Shown one piece after another: positions 44,035-56,700 of a stretch of DNA of 64,000 nucleotides (positions within the stretch are counted from its first letter, which is position 1; every line of letters starts with the position of its first letter). The DNA comes from Monarcha castaneiventris obscurior (lineage: Eukaryota > Chordata > Aves > Passeriformes > Monarchidae). The position numbers and the translations under genes are program-made. The stretch is from positions 17,072,210-17,136,209 of the forward strand of contig JAMPIT010000884.1 in assembly GCA_026261815.1 (NCBI GenBank), read 5' to 3'. The notes below the pieces were generated by a model. That model did not search any database. It worked only from the letters and a program-made list of their open reading frames with translations, and was not told where the DNA came from.

Positions 44035-44040
44035 TTTATT
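44035..44040 (-). promoter_or_regulatory. Candidate distal poly(A) signal of ADIPOR2
   Basis: TTTATT on the plus strand is AATAAA on the minus strand. It is followed downstream (lower coordinates) by a GT-rich stretch including CTGTGTGGG, so cleavage would be near 44010-44020. Proximal alternatives lie at 46205-46210, 46104-46109 and 44350-44355. Confidence 0.5.
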
Positions 44041-45000
44041 AGCAGAAGTTAAGAATACAGCAAGTAATAAGATCCCATCTTATATGGAACCATCACCAGA
44101 GTCCCCAGCCATCAAAACCCCAGAAATGTGCTTCATTGCTTCCAACAGTAAGCAATTGTTAAAAAGAAATATACTGAACAAGGCCACTATTTAATGGGGA
44201 AGGAAAGAAGCTGTAGGTCCTAACTATTCTATGGCAATAACCTGCACACAGAGCAAGCAAGCCTCTGACTGCTGAGAGTAAGGCATTCAGGTGCCAACCT
44301 GGGAAGAGTTCTCAGCAAAAGCTACAGAAAAGTGCACAGCTAGGTTGTTTTTATTGGAACACACAAACTTCTTGAACGGAGAGACTGACTGGGTTAAGAA
44401 TAGCAGGTGGAGTACTGTGTTTTTGTAATAGTTCTGTGCTGTGTAGGACCAGGTTACAATCACCCTTCGAGGAGTGAACGTGGGATGATCCAGGATGGAG
44501 ACTGCTGCTTCTGCTGGTACTGTTCAGAGGTATCCCAAAGCACCTTCCAGCCAGCTCTGGTTGTGATATGTACCATGCTTTGCTCACCCACCAGCCCCTT
44601 CCTCCAGGCAACCCCACAGCCTTGTCTGGGATGCCAGCACTACTGGCCCTTACATCCACAGCAATACTGCTCTTTCCTTCATTTAAATACCTCACACCTG
44701 GGACCAGCTGCTTCCAGCCCTGCAGGCGTCCAGCGATGGGATCCTACTAGGAACACATCCCTCTGACCTGCAGACTGCTGCAGCACCTCCTTCTGCACTG
44801 ACCTTGCTCTCAGAGGCTTTACTCCATTCCAGGGGTGAAGCCTTAATACCCAACTCAGCTTTAGGAGGGCATTCTGCTTCTACCTGACTCCACTAGACAA
44901 AGTAACTCCCCAAAACACACTGTGACATCCAGGGGATGGCACGATCTTTGCAATCCATCTCTTTATCTTGAAGGATGAAAACTGAAACTTGAGGGAATCT

Positions 45001-45060
45001 AAAAAAAAAAAAAAAAACAACCCAAAACCAAAAAAACACCTCACACAACAACCAACCACC
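45001..45060. repeat. A-run and A/C-rich low-complexity tract
   Basis: About 17 A are followed by AACAACCCAAAACC-type sequence, inside the ADIPOR2 3' UTR (T/G-rich in the transcript). Confidence 0.85.
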
Positions 45061-46659
45061 TTTTGCCTTCCTTTCCTGTGAAATACTGCATGGTGTGAGC
45101 TGTTTAACTCATCTGTGAGAGAGGTAATTGCTCTGAATTTCCAGCTAAAGCCTCCAAGCAATACGTGTGCCATAACAAACAAAATGTTCAAGTTTCACCT
45201 CACGACTCCAAAGATTCTCCTTCAGTCTGGCTTCTGACTGGGCTCCAAAGCTCAAGCTACATCAATTACACAGGAGAAGGGTCTTTGCCTCCCCTTATAT
45301 AGGAGGTGTGTCTGCTCCACAGCAATCCAGCTGAACTCTCAGGTCTAGGCTTAAGAAATACCAGCAGTCCCACTGCTAAAGCACAGATGGAAAGCAGACC
45401 TAAGGATAAAAAAAAAAAAAGGGGGAAAAAAGAAAAAAAACAAAGGAACTGCACTGGGCTGGTTAGGGATCTATTCCTCCTGAAAAAGAAACCCCCTCAA
45501 ACTGCCTTGGCATATGGAGCCTGACACACAGGATGGCAGTGCCAGTGCCTGTTAACGAGCACACAGCTTCCTCCTTCCAGTCCATCTTAACCCCACCTCT
45601 GTTTCCCCTCACATGCTCAACTATCTTCTGACAAGTCTGTTACCATCATCCCTCAGACCAAACAAAGCAGGCTTGCAAATAGCAACCACCCTCTCCCTGG
45701 GGGCCTTTGGGTGTAGGCAGGCACTGATGGAGTTGGACTGTTTGCCATTTCATGTGCAGTTATCCCACCACGCTCCAATTCCTAGGATGAGACCCAAACC
45801 AACCAGCTGTAGGATCCATGATCCCAAAGTGCCCATTCCACACGGGCTGGGAATGCAGCTGTCCCACACTGGGGCAGGGAGCGGATGCACCTTCCCAGTT
45901 ACTGGAGCAGATCCCTTTGCTCACACTGTGACCCGGATGACACCAGCATTAATCCAGCCTTCACAACCCTCGTGTTCATGTCCTGAACCTACTCCAGGTG
46001 CTGGCCAGGACCCCCCATTGCCCAGGGCATGCTGGCCACCAGGAAAATCTACAGGGCCAACGTGCTTCACTCCTGGGAATTTTACCTGGTCCTCCTGCGA
46101 TCGTTTATTTTGTGCAAAATTGAAACAGTGTGTGGTACTTGCATGTTGCATTCTTTACAAAAACCCTTTTCCCCCCACCCATTGTTTAAAACATTTATAT
46201 AAATTTTATTTAAACAGAAAGTTAGAAATCTTATTTACAATTTGTTTTTCTCCCAAAAGAGCATCTAAAATCAACGCCCAAACCCTCCAAGAGGATATAA
46301 ATTTAACCTTGACTTTTTTTTTTCTTTTTTTTTAAAAAAAAAGGAAACTGCTAAGCTATCCCTCCCCAATTCTACAAATAAATATGGCATTGAACAGAAG
46401 CCGATTTGGAAAGGGTCCTCTGTAGCTCAATCTGTAGATCCCAAGAATAAATTAGGTTTTCAGAATTTCCTGGTCTTCAAATTGATTTATTCCATTGCTT
46501 GAGGTATAGGATTTATCTTGGTTAGTCAGAATCCCCATGAAGCTCCACGCCTCATCAGCTGAAACTTGGATTCTTCTTAGGTATTCCTTTTGCTAAGCCT
46601 GGCTGCTTCGCCCGCGCCAGCGGCTCTGTTTTGGTTGTGATCTTGGGCTGAAGCTGCTC

Positions 46660-46791
46660 CTACTGCATCCCATCCTCCTCTGTGCAGCCCCCTCCGACCG
46701 TGAAGCGGAATTCCTGCAGGTTGGAGACTCCGTGGAAGTGCACGAAAGCGCCAGCCACAACAAACACGTGGAACAGCTGATGGGAGTGGAA
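46660..46791 (-). CDS. ADIPOR2: ADIPOR2 terminal coding exon (helix 7, two zinc ligands, stop)
   Basis: After CTTCCCACAG it reads FHSHQLFHVFVVAGAFVHFH, GVSNLQEFRFTVGGGCTEED and GMQ, then TAG (46660-46662). The two His of HQLFH are the remaining zinc ligands. The final residues GMQ differ from the short EEDAL-type end I recall for mammals. Confidence 0.95.
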   Translation of the reverse strand, partial: FHSHQLFHVFVVAGAFVHFHGVSNLQEFRFTVGGGCTEEDGMQ

Positions 46792-49700
46792 CTGTGGGAA
46801 GGAAACGCCTCTGTTCAGCCGGGGCACGCGTGGCCCCGGGGCCACCCTGCCCCCCAAAGCCCCACATTCAGCTGAAGTACACAGTAACACAGCAGTGCCT
46901 CACAGCACGAGCTGCAGAGCGCTCCAGGCTGCGTGCTAAAGCCCTCCCCTCTGCTATCTTCAGCAAAATAATCCAATTCTCTGCACACACACATCCCCCT
47001 TCCCGTCAGAGTCATCTGAACCAGCTGGCCAACCCAAAACTGTGCAACAGGAGTGCTGTAACTCGTCTCTGCAAAGGGACAAGGATCACTTCAGAACCCT
47101 AGGCAAAAGGCTTAAGCAGGACACTTTTGAAATTTAAAAGTTCCTCCACAAGACACACTGGTGGTTTCTGGGTTAAAAGGGCCCTCTCCTACAGGTAACA
47201 GGTACAACCTCTGCTCTGGTCAAAGGCACAGGTTTCACCAAGTGGATTCTGCATGCTGGTACTCTGTTTCTCTACCACCAAGAAACAGAACAGAACAACA
47301 TGGTGTTGTATTAAATCCTAGAAACAACTGGATGTTCTGAATGAATGCCCAGGATGTCCCCAACTGGAGCAGAGCAGAATGAAAACCGTGAGGGAGCTAC
47401 ATGACAAAGCATGCCCTTGTCTGAGGGAAGCCATACCAGTGTGGATAATGCTCCTGAAATATTCCTACAAATGTGTATTTGAAGGCTTCATGGGAAGCTT
47501 GGAAAAGAGTTGGTGGTATACCAGTGCTTTTGGAGCTTAGTTCATTGTAGTTACAATGCTCTGGCCACTTAAACAAACCAAGCAAACTGGTGCTGTGCAA
47601 AAGGCAACCAGGCCTCATTCTCACTTCTAGTCTTCTTTAGGAGTCTTAAACTATCCTAAGTGCAAGTGCAGTGGCCTTCCAAAGGTCCACTTCCCTTCAT
47701 CTCTACTCTTGCTCCACCCAACTCCTTTCCTTGCACTTCCTCAGGTATTTCTTCTCAAGCCTTCATTGATTCTTTCCCTCATACCAAGTTTCCCCCACCC
47801 ACCCACTTGCTCACCCCACTTTCCCTTCTTCTGCGCCAGGTATCCCCCCAAAGCCTACCATCTCTGTCCAGCCTTTTCACTGGCTATATAAGATGAGGAG
47901 CCAGACATGGGGAAGATCCCAGAGAACACACTGAACATCACTGAAATAACCATGTACTGCCCTGCAGAAAGGTAAAGATGTGTCTTTGCAGGATCCTCAA
48001 CACACACACACAAAAATGTTTGCAGAGTTCCCTGCCCATCTGTTAAAGCTATCCAGAAATGTGCTGAGGTGAATCTGCACACCAGCAGTGACCTCAGACC
48101 AGCCAGGTTGTGACAGCTTGGAAAGAGAAGCACCAGCTAAGCCAGGCTCAGAGAGCCCAGGGTCATTTGAAGACCTATTGCTTCTGGTGCAGCAGTTTGA
48201 TACTTGCAATTAGAAAACATTGACACAACATCCTTCAGGCTCAAGGGGAACCAGCTTTCAAATTGGTCTCCTCATCCAGTCACTCAGTAGACTCACCCAG
48301 ATGTCACACTTGCCAGGGAAGAATCTCTCCGGGATGCGGGCAGCATATAGTGCAGCACCAGTGATGTACAGGCATGCCATGAGTGCCAGCCAGCCTATCT
48401 GCCCCATTGTGGCTGCTTTCAGGAGCCCCTCAGAGATGACAAAGTGCAGAGTGGGAATTACCCCACTAAGACCCAGACCTAGAAATACTCCTGGGAGGTA
48501 AAGAAAATGCGGGAGAGTCAGGTTTGAACACAGTGGCGGTAAAGGGAGACAATGAAAACACAAAAGCTACAGAAGGAAAACTCAGTATTTGGCAAAGCAG
48601 CAGAGAAGTGACAGCTCTTGAAGCTGGAGGTCCCCAGAAGAGATTTATTGGAAAGGAAGCTAAAGAATGCACAAACTGCCTTCATCCACCAGAAGCTACT
48701 CATCACCAGAAGCTACTTATATGTTCCAGCAGATAGCTGGAATACTTCATTTACTGGTTGTGCCAGCTCCAGTGTACATGAGGCCAGTTCCTGCTCTTGG
48801 CCTGTAGAGGGAACTGAGACCACACAGACCGTGCCTCACTCCACCACAACCGCTCAAGAGCAAGACAAGGAGACACAACAAAGAGATTGTTTATCATATT
48901 CTGCACAAGCAGTCCTAGGAAACAGAAAAGCAGCATCTGTGCTCATCTGATCTGCTATATAAGAGAACAGTGTTTGTTTAGATTTTAGCAGCAAGGACAG
49001 ATAACTTGTGAAAACAGTGGGCATGGGGGGAAATATTCATGTCCCATACAGAGATTTTAAGTTTGGAAAGCTGAATGCTCTGAAGGTACCCATAACTTGT
49101 CTAGGAAATCTAGATTTACTGTAGACAGCATGTGCAGGTTAAGAAACGAGAAATATTACTATTCAACCCAGCTGTGTGCACATTCCACAGCTGCCCCCTA
49201 AAGCTCTCTTTCTTCCTACCTCAAAATGTGAAACCAAATCTGGTTTTGTTCTTTTGATGATGTCAAGAGAAAAAACAGTCTTTATCTTAGCTCTGTGTTT
49301 TATGCAGGCAAATCATTCAGATCAATTCAATCATTCAATGATTTGCTAGTGTCTGAGTCTAGTATTACAAAAAAAGGACAAGCACTGCAAGTACACATAC
49401 ACACACCAAGCAGTCAGTCGTTTTTTTGAGAGAGCAAAGTTGCTAGATGCAGCTAGACATTCTTTGCACCACCTTTCCTACTGCATGTGTTACTGTCCAT
49501 TTCAGGAATGCACTGCCAGGACTTGCACCAGCCCTTATCTGTGCATCCAGATGGGTACGATAAATACTGAAAGAAAACCCATCAAGCTCCCAATCCAAGA
49601 GTATCAGGTCTCTATAAAATTAAGCTCTCTTAAGTCTTCCCAAGGTGGTTTTTCCAAGTGGCAAGTAGGAAGCAGGAAAGGCAGTCAGAAAGCAAAACAG

Positions 49701-52700
49701 TCAAGTTCAGGTCTTACCTGCCCTTACACCCCGGTATTCAGGGGTGGCAAACATGTCCCATTGTGAGACAATTATGGCTGCAATGCCCAGGACACAAATC
49801 ACAATCAAGTAGATGAAGCAAGGCTGAGGGTTGCAATAGAAGGAGTAGTACAGCCATGGTACAAAGCTGCCCATTATGAGGAGTGCAATGCCAGAATAAT
49901 CCAGCCTAGAAGAAAACAAAAATCAGTGTCATAAGAAATACGAACCTTCGGAAGTCCTCACACCCACACACTCTTCTTTAGTGCACCAACGGTCTACTTC
50001 TCACTGCAACTCTCATTATTACATCTTAGGTGCTGGTGGCAACTCTTCCACCTACAGCAATGGATTACCTTGACACAGTCAGTAAGGCCATTTTTGAGAC
50101 AGCCATCAGCAATACCTTCAGCAGCCTTTAGACCAAAGCTTTCTGAGGAAAACTCACATCTGAGTTTCAGATGAGGAAAAAAGCAGCACAAGAGCCCTCT
50201 AAAGACAGGGCACACAGTATGTTCTGAGAACACAGCCAAGGCAAGCACTTCAGTATCTGACAAGTGAGAGTTAGCTGGGCATCAGCTTCAGTGACCATAG
50301 TGGAATAATGCTGTAATTTTTCAACCACGCTGGTTTTTTGTACACAAGTGTAAAAAAAGGAAATCCACAGCCACTGCTTTTTACCACACCCTGACAAAAT
50401 ACTCCTGCTAAAGTTGGCAAGTTAATTTTTCAGTAGGGGATTTTAATTGCCAGGCTACTTTAGAGGTGGTCTTGCAGATTACAGAATCCTAAGTCTCAGG
50501 AAATATGAGATATTCAGCAGCCAGCCAAAAGAGAACGTGTAGTAAAACCAAAAGACCAAGACATCTTGATACACTGTGAAACTGTCTTACATAAGTTTAA
50601 GGTTCAAAGTTAGCCAGAACAGCTGAAACTACAAGAAGTTAACGGCTGCACTAAAAATTCAAAGTCCTACAACTAAGCTCAAGGCATCTTACTCAGAGCA
50701 GCAAGATGCAAGCACATGCCTGCCAAATAGCAGAAAATGATGGAGTTTTAAGACTCAAATGACAGCACAAAAACTCATGCTGAAACAAACTATAATTAGA
50801 AGAAGCTGCATTAAATCTCTGCTCAACTCTGTTCCAAAGTACATGCAGTCATGAAATGAACAACTCCCACACTGGGGCTCCAGGCACAAATCCCAGCCCT
50901 GTTTTCCCACCTGTTTCCTATTTGGCCTACCCTGTTCTCTAGGCACTCACTTGGAGAAGAGCCGGGAAACACCTTCTGAGTGGCAATAAACTGTGTGGAA
51001 GAGCCATGAGAAGGAGAGGCAGAGTATGGCTCCCAAGAAGAACAACCCAACGACCACTTTCTCCTGCACAGGTGCTACGAAGGACATGTTTGGCCGGAAC
51101 ATGTAGAAGATTCCCAGACAAAGGAAGAACACACATCCTGAAAAACAGCAAGGCAGAGAGGTGTCAAGTTCACATGTACTGAAAGCTCTTCTTTCTAAAA
51201 GCACCACCACTTCCCTTCAAGGCTCTCACAAGTTGAAACCACTCAGAGAAGCTGCAACTTAAGCGTGTTCCTGTGGCAAGAAATGGGATCCCAATTAACA
51301 CCTACACATCTGGGAAAAGAAGGATCTACCTTTATTAATGATTAGGAAATGTTTCATGCATTTGTTTGTACAGTATGCCATAATTAAGGAAGGCCCATCC
51401 AACTCTGGTGGGATACAATTAGGAGGGGGATACCAAGCTGCTAATTTAACAGGTTATTAGTGGAATGATAATGCTGACCACTCCACAGCCCTTTCTGTCT
51501 TGCTCTCTTTTCTTTGAGAGCACTGGATTAGATTCAGCATTAGCTTAAGGCAAGCTGAGAATACCTAGGAGATGTGTCCAGATGTTGCCAGTCTCTGTGT
51601 GTATTCTGAAGATGCTCTTGAAACAAGCCCGGAAGGAAGGCATGGGTGGTCTGTGTCCATGCAGCAGGTAGTCATTGTCCTTCAGCCAGTCAGGCAGAAC
51701 GTCGTGGGGAATGACTCTCCATCGGCCCTCCCACACCTAGGGGTCAAAAGATTTTAGTGAAATGCAGGGAATGCAGTTCCATCAGTGGACTGAAATGGTC
51801 ACAAAACCCGTATTAGTAAAAGTGCTGGAGTTAACCTATGAGGACAGCAAACAGAAGAGATCTGTGGGACATCTCTGGGGAAAAGGCTTTACACTTGAAA
51901 TATCATGCTAAAGTCACTGTTCTCTGTTCAAAACTGTATCATTATGAACTGCACCATCAGAGAAAGAAATACTTCAGCATTTCATTGGACAGGAAGGCTA
52001 CTGAGCTTTTTTACTGTTAATGAAGGGAAAACATTTAACTCACTTCCATGTTCTGGTATTTTACAGGTATTCTTTTCCATTTAATTGAAGAAGCCTACAC
52101 CTAGTTCTCTCCAATACATAAGTAAGCCTGTTCCTCCACCATAAGCCAACCTGACTGTCTGCTAGCATTTGGGGCAGGCTAGCAAAAGCAGCTACCCATC
52201 AGCACTAATAGGGGCCAGAAAAATGTGAAAGGGCAAGAGCCCAGCAAGAAGAGTCCAACCCCTTATTCAGGTTGGCTAAAAAATGCTCCCAGGCTCACAA
52301 AACAAATGGTGACAGAGCAGTTAAGGCAACAGACTCATGACTCTCAATTCCACGGGATTTCTTCTTGAAAGGGAGAGAGGGGTTTGTGCACAGAGCTGTT
52401 CTTGCAGCTGGCTCCACAGGAAATAAGTGTGCACAGATGTTCCCAGCACTGCTTCAGTAACACAAGACACATGGAGGCTTCAGTCTGGCAGCACTGCCAA
52501 GGCCAGGGGTGGCAGGGAACTGCTTTATGTACCGGGGGTGTTTCTGCAGGGTTCCTTGGATCTGCCGGCTGGCTAGAGTTACAGGAGCAAGGCTGAAGGT
52601 TCCTGAAACACTAAGTTTAAAAAGCTACATTCTTATTTCAGTTTCAACAACAAGAGCCCAGAGTTTTTAAATCAATTCTCCACACTCGTGCATGGAAGCA

Positions 52701-53701
52701 AAACAAAGCCATTCAGAATAACCAGCCCAGTTAAAGACTGGGTTCTTAAATACATTAAACAAGGAAATAACCAGTTTAGTTCATGAACAAAAAATGTGAA
52801 TTGAGGTAGAAACAGAAGGAGGGAATTCATTTTACACAAACCACCCTACAAAACATTTTAAAAGAGGCAAAGATGTGTAGTAAAAAAAAAAATAACCAAC
52901 AAAAGCAAAAAAAACCCAAAACGACCTGTACACAAAAGACCACCAAGTAACTAGGGTCCCTCTGTAAAACATCAAAAATAGTTCATAAACCCAGCAGGAA
53001 CCAGGGTATAAAGGGGCAGCATTCCTTTCAGCAAGAAAGGAGGGCCAGAGACTGACACAGCCCAGTGGCTCTAAAAAGTAGCAAAAATTGAGCCAAGGTC
53101 AACAATTACAAAATCTACAATGGATTTACTTACGTATGGTTCCAATACAGCATTGTTTTCAAGTCAGGGACAAAGCTTATTCTACAATAGATGCAAATGG
53201 TGCTGGAAAAGCAAAATATTTGCAAATCTGAAGAAATCTGGACAAATGACCTTGTAAATCAAAGAGCCTCGAACCAGAAGGCTTTTCTTCTGCTTTGCAC
53301 TCACAGGTGTTTCTCAAGGGACACACCTGAGTTGCATGATCAGCTTTGGAGTCTCAGGTGTCAATCCCTATTGTTCCACGCTCTACAGTTTAATCCTGTA
53401 TGACAGACAGATGCTGAGGAAGTGTACTATTGCTAGCTAGAACACGAGATGCCCACGTGGGGACAGTGAGAACCTCCTCTCCCTCACACTAGTAGGGCAG
53501 TTGCTCCAATGGAGGGAGCTGCTGCCCACTGGAGCTTCCTAAAATAAGGAAATTACTTCAGCAGCTTCCACGTGCCCTTACCTTACACACAAACTCTTCC
53601 ATTCTCTCCATAGCATGGTGGGCTTGTAGAAGAGGTGACATACCCATAAAACCTTCATCTTCTTGAGGTGGCTCATCATTGTGTTTATCATCCTCAGAAC
53701 A
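46660..53701 (-). CDS. ADIPOR2: ADIPOR2, adiponectin receptor 2, six coding exons (spliced; N-terminal exon outside window)
   Basis: This gene encodes a PAQR-family seven-helix receptor for adiponectin, with cytosolic N terminus and extracellular C terminus. It has a zinc-bound ceramidase-like site and acts in lipid and glucose metabolism. Exons in transcript order are 53701-53582, 51736-51565, 51137-50951, 49905-49718, 48490-48297 and 46791-46660. Their phases agree and they give 330 residues plus stop, against about 386 for the mammalian protein. Signatures are MGMSPLLQAHHAMERMEEFV, WRVIPHDVLPDWLKDND, FRIHTETGNIWTHLLG, SWLFHTVYCHSEGVSRLFSK, KLDYSG and HSHQLFHVFVVAGAFVHFHG. The expected zinc ligands are all present: His in FHTVYCH, Asp in LDYSG, and the two His of HQLFH. 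ADIPOR1 is less likely because residues such as PQEDEGFMGMSPLLQ and the synteny with CACNA2D4 fit ADIPOR2. Confidence 0.96.
48297..48490 (-). CDS. ADIPOR2: ADIPOR2 coding exon (helices 5-6)
   Basis: This is a 194-nt exon between TACCTCCCAG and GTGAGTC. It completes Gly and reads VFLGLGLSGVIPTLHFVISE, MGQIGWLALMACLYITGAAL and YAARIPERFFPGKCDIW. Confidence 0.96.
49718..49905 (-). CDS. ADIPOR2: ADIPOR2 coding exon (helices 3-4, zinc-site Asp)
   Basis: This is a 188-nt exon between TTCTTCTAG and GTAAGAC. It reads LDYSGIALLIMGSFVPWLYY, then cysteine-containing loop NPQPC and IYLIVICVLGIAAIIVSQWD, ending at RGVRA. The Asp of LDYSG is the aspartate of the zinc site. Confidence 0.96.
50951..51137 (-). 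CDS. ADIPOR2: ADIPOR2 coding exon (helices 1-2, first zinc ligand)
   Basis: This is a 187-nt exon between GTTTTTCAG and GTGAGTGCC. It encodes CVFFLCLGIFYMFRPN (helix 1) and VGLFFLGAILCLSFSWLFHT (helix 2). The His of LFHTVYCH is the first expected zinc ligand. The exon ends two bases into the Lys codon before LDYSG. Confidence 0.96.
51565..51736 (-). CDS. ADIPOR2: ADIPOR2 coding exon
   Basis: This is a 172-nt exon between GACCCCTAG and GTATTC. It reads VWEGRWRVIPHDVLPDWLKD, continuing through HGHRPPMPSFRACFKSIFRI to TGNIWTHLL, and ends one base into Gly. It covers the pre-membrane segment and the HTETGNIWTH motif before helix 1. Confidence 0.96.
53582..53701 (-). CDS. ADIPOR2: ADIPOR2 coding exon (first in window)
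   Basis: This is a 120-nt exon after TTTTTTCCTCCAG and before GTAAGGG, phase 0 on both sides. It reads CSEDDKHNDEPPQEDEGFMG, then MSPLLQAHHAMERMEEFVCK. It is the acidic cytosolic segment just ahead of the conserved PAQR core. Confidence 0.95.
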
Positions 53702-56700
53702 CTGGAGGAAAAAAGAGAAAACACTTTGTAGAAAGACAAACAGAGAAAGGTGATGTTGTTTTCCATACAAAACTATGATCTGAGGTCTTGGCAAATAAAG
53801 AAGTCTTTCCTTGTACGGCACTGAGAAAAGAATTGAGAAGAACAAGCAAAAACATGATTACATTCTTAGGTATCTGAGAACAACTCACATGTCTAATCCA
53901 TTCTGCATATGTTTCCAGCAGGTTTGGAAGCAAGCAGTGCTCCTCTAAGCCACGCTTCATTAAATCCCAGATATGGAGTCTGAGGCTTGCAGCCTACCCC
54001 CCTCCAGGGAAGGATTACTCCCTATTTTATGTTTCAATGTCACTGTGCCGGTGTTAATGCCTCTACAATGTATCTGGCATTTTGGGGTAATAAAAGGTAA
54101 GTCAAGGAGAGGAATCCATTTACCTTGTTAGAAATGCTTCACCTCAATTTTCAGTCCAAATCTGAAAATCTATTCTGTTTAACTGACACTTCTGTTCAGC
54201 TTGTAATGTAGCACTGAAATTTACTCATTTGTTTGATTTTTCAAGGTATTTCAGAAACTACTATGAAACTTCTGCCAGTTAGACAAAGGCAAATTATCAA
54301 AGAAAAGCAGCAACAGGGATCAGAGTTTTAAGCAAAGTTCAAATAAAGAGAAACATCCATCTCCTCAGGGTGTACCAAGAGAATTATGAAAACTAAAATA
54401 ATCTGCTGAGCTGGGATAGCAGGCTGGTACACATCATTAGTAACTTCACAGGAACAAAGTTTGGAAGTTTTCTGCTCTATCATGACTTATCACATCATCT
54501 GTGTATTATGATACACTCCAGCTTCCCATGTGGGAGAAAAGCAGGGGGCCATGGAAGTTCTACATTCCTATTTGCTTCCTGCAATGCTCATGGCCCATCA
54601 GGGACCCCATTCAACACTTCAGCTTCCAAGGAAAACAAACTGGAGGAAGCTAGGCAAGAGAGAAGGAGCTTTTTGCACCCTTAATGCAGAGAGCTGCCAC
54701 ACACCCCATGACCAGCCAAGAAAGCTCCAGTCAGTATAGAGGGAGAGTGGCCTCCTCCACACTTCCCAGAACACTTCTTCCCCTCCTATTCCCGTATCAA
54801 GGTTAACAGCTTTCAAATCAAGATGACATATCAATAATACCATCCAAAGTGACTGAGGATACAGTATATAACCTCACTTACTTTATCTACAAATTATTAT
54901 CAGTAATGTTCAGATTAATGCCCTGAACCTTCAAGGCAGGGATGGGAAGCTGGCTGTGCATTTGTCCCACATTACAGCTCTCTCCTTAGTGTAAAGCCTT
55001 ATTAACTATTTCTGCCAAATTAACTCAATAAGCTGCTTAAAATTTTAATTTTTGAATAAAAAAAGGAGACTTCTTCCAGCCTACAGTGAGCTATCCAGAG
55101 TCTTCAATATTTTTTTGGGTTTTGATAGAGAAATGACATGCTAATACCTGCTTTTGTACCCAAGGCTTGCAGTAGTCACTGAAGCTTCATCTTCCAAAGA
55201 GGTCCCATCAATCAGTTCTTGACCCAGTTTTGCTTACCCAGAATGCAATTTCTGGTACATAATACACAGTATAACATCCTTCAAGTTTTACATATGACCT
55301 CACATTTGTCCACACTAGGAAAACTTGATTGCATAAACAAATCTTTGTGGATAACCCATGTCCCTTGTACTGTCTACTCACCTTCATTTATCATTCCAGT
55401 GAACAGCCCCTCTGAACAATATCTCCTATTTTACAGCAGTGATTGATACATTGACCAGCTCTAAGCAGATTCTCCAGCAGAATAAGACAGTATTGAATAC
55501 ACTCACTCTGCCTAGGTTTATCCCTCTAGTTCTATTCAGAAAGGCACCAGGCAACAGCAAGATGCAAACAGGTTTAATATCCTTCTAAAACAGGCACAAT
55601 TCCTGTTAGGCATAGGAATTTTTTAAAAAATTTTGTTTCGTTCTGACTCCACAACATTCACTGACATTATTTCCCACACTGTCAATTTTACTGGCTTTTT
55701 CTACTAATGGAGCTCTATAGGATTCTCAGTTTTCAATATCATAAATAATTAACTCAAGGTCACAGAAACACAGAATGGTTTGGGTTAGAAAGCGCTTTGA
55801 AGATCAACTAGTCTAAGTCCCCTGCCATGGGGGTCGGGATAAGATGCTCATGACAGTCTGCACAGTTTAGAAACCAAAGAAACCTTTGTTTTCCAAGAGC
55901 ATGCCTTATGGAAAAGCAAAGCTGGCATTGAAGTTCCAGTGCATTTGACAGAAGCAGCACTGCTATGCCTTTCAGCTACTCTAGAATTCCCTCCCCCAGC
56001 AGCACACAGTAACCAAAATGGGGTGAACAAGTTGGTAATCCTTAACTTACACAACTGGGTGGACTGAAGGAAAAAGGTCCCTTACGGAATCAAAGCCTGC
56101 ATTCATTGCAGTCTGCCCAGTGACTCAAAGCCAAAAAATGTTCATTTTCCCCTCTGCACTACTCCCATTTCTAGAATGATGGGAAGGCTTAAATTTGAAC
56201 AGACTGTAAAGCTTGAAGAGCACAGCTATTTCTGAACTAGTCCAAAATCTTTGCATTTTGGCCATGTGCCTACAAACAAATCATTACTGAGCTTCTTTTG
56301 GTGATAAAAGGAATTCATATCATATACACAGTCCAGATTACTGCCAAAAAATGGAATTGATTTTACTATCTCCTTCCTGCCATTAAACTGCAAAATTAGC
56401 ATTCAAGGGAAAAAAACCTAAAGCTCAGCTTCTTAGTCTTTTTCTTGCTAAGAAGGCAAAATGAAGCCTGTTCTACAACATCCATCCTCCCTTGACTCCC
56501 TCCTGTCCCATCTCATTGGGAAGAACAGCAGACTGTGTCTGTTGGAAGGCAGGAATCTACAGTAGAGGGCAACACCAACACCAGTTTACACTTGGAAATC
56601 TGCAGGAGTCTACTGGCCTTCAGTTCTTAAGGCAATGACTGAAAGGAAAAAATAACACTCTTCTGCTCAGGAGGCATTTTGTAACACTTCCACTGTGACA

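Larger units (their letters stand above)
44015..46659 (-). other. ADIPOR2: ADIPOR2 3' UTR (predicted)
   Basis: About 2.6 kb from the stop codon to the distal poly(A) signal, a length similar to what I recall for mammalian ADIPOR2. It contains an A/C-rich low-complexity tract (45001-45060 on the plus strand) and T9-C-T9-A10-type runs near 46314-46342. Confidence 0.55.
46792..53581 (-). other. ADIPOR2 introns between the in-window exons
   Basis: Five GT-AG introns measure 1505 (46792-48296), 1227 (48491-49717), 1045 (49906-50950), 427 (51138-51564) and 1845 nt (51737-53581). The last contains an A-run and A/C-rich tract at 52882-52920 (plus strand). No other gene was recognised. Confidence 0.85.

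Noticed and set aside
56060..56115. Minus-strand ATGAATGC... followed by GTAAGGG, resembling an initiating exon of ADIPOR2
   Set aside because: Only seven codons (MNAGFDS) before the donor, without the PEPDIRLRKGH-type sequence expected for ADIPOR2.
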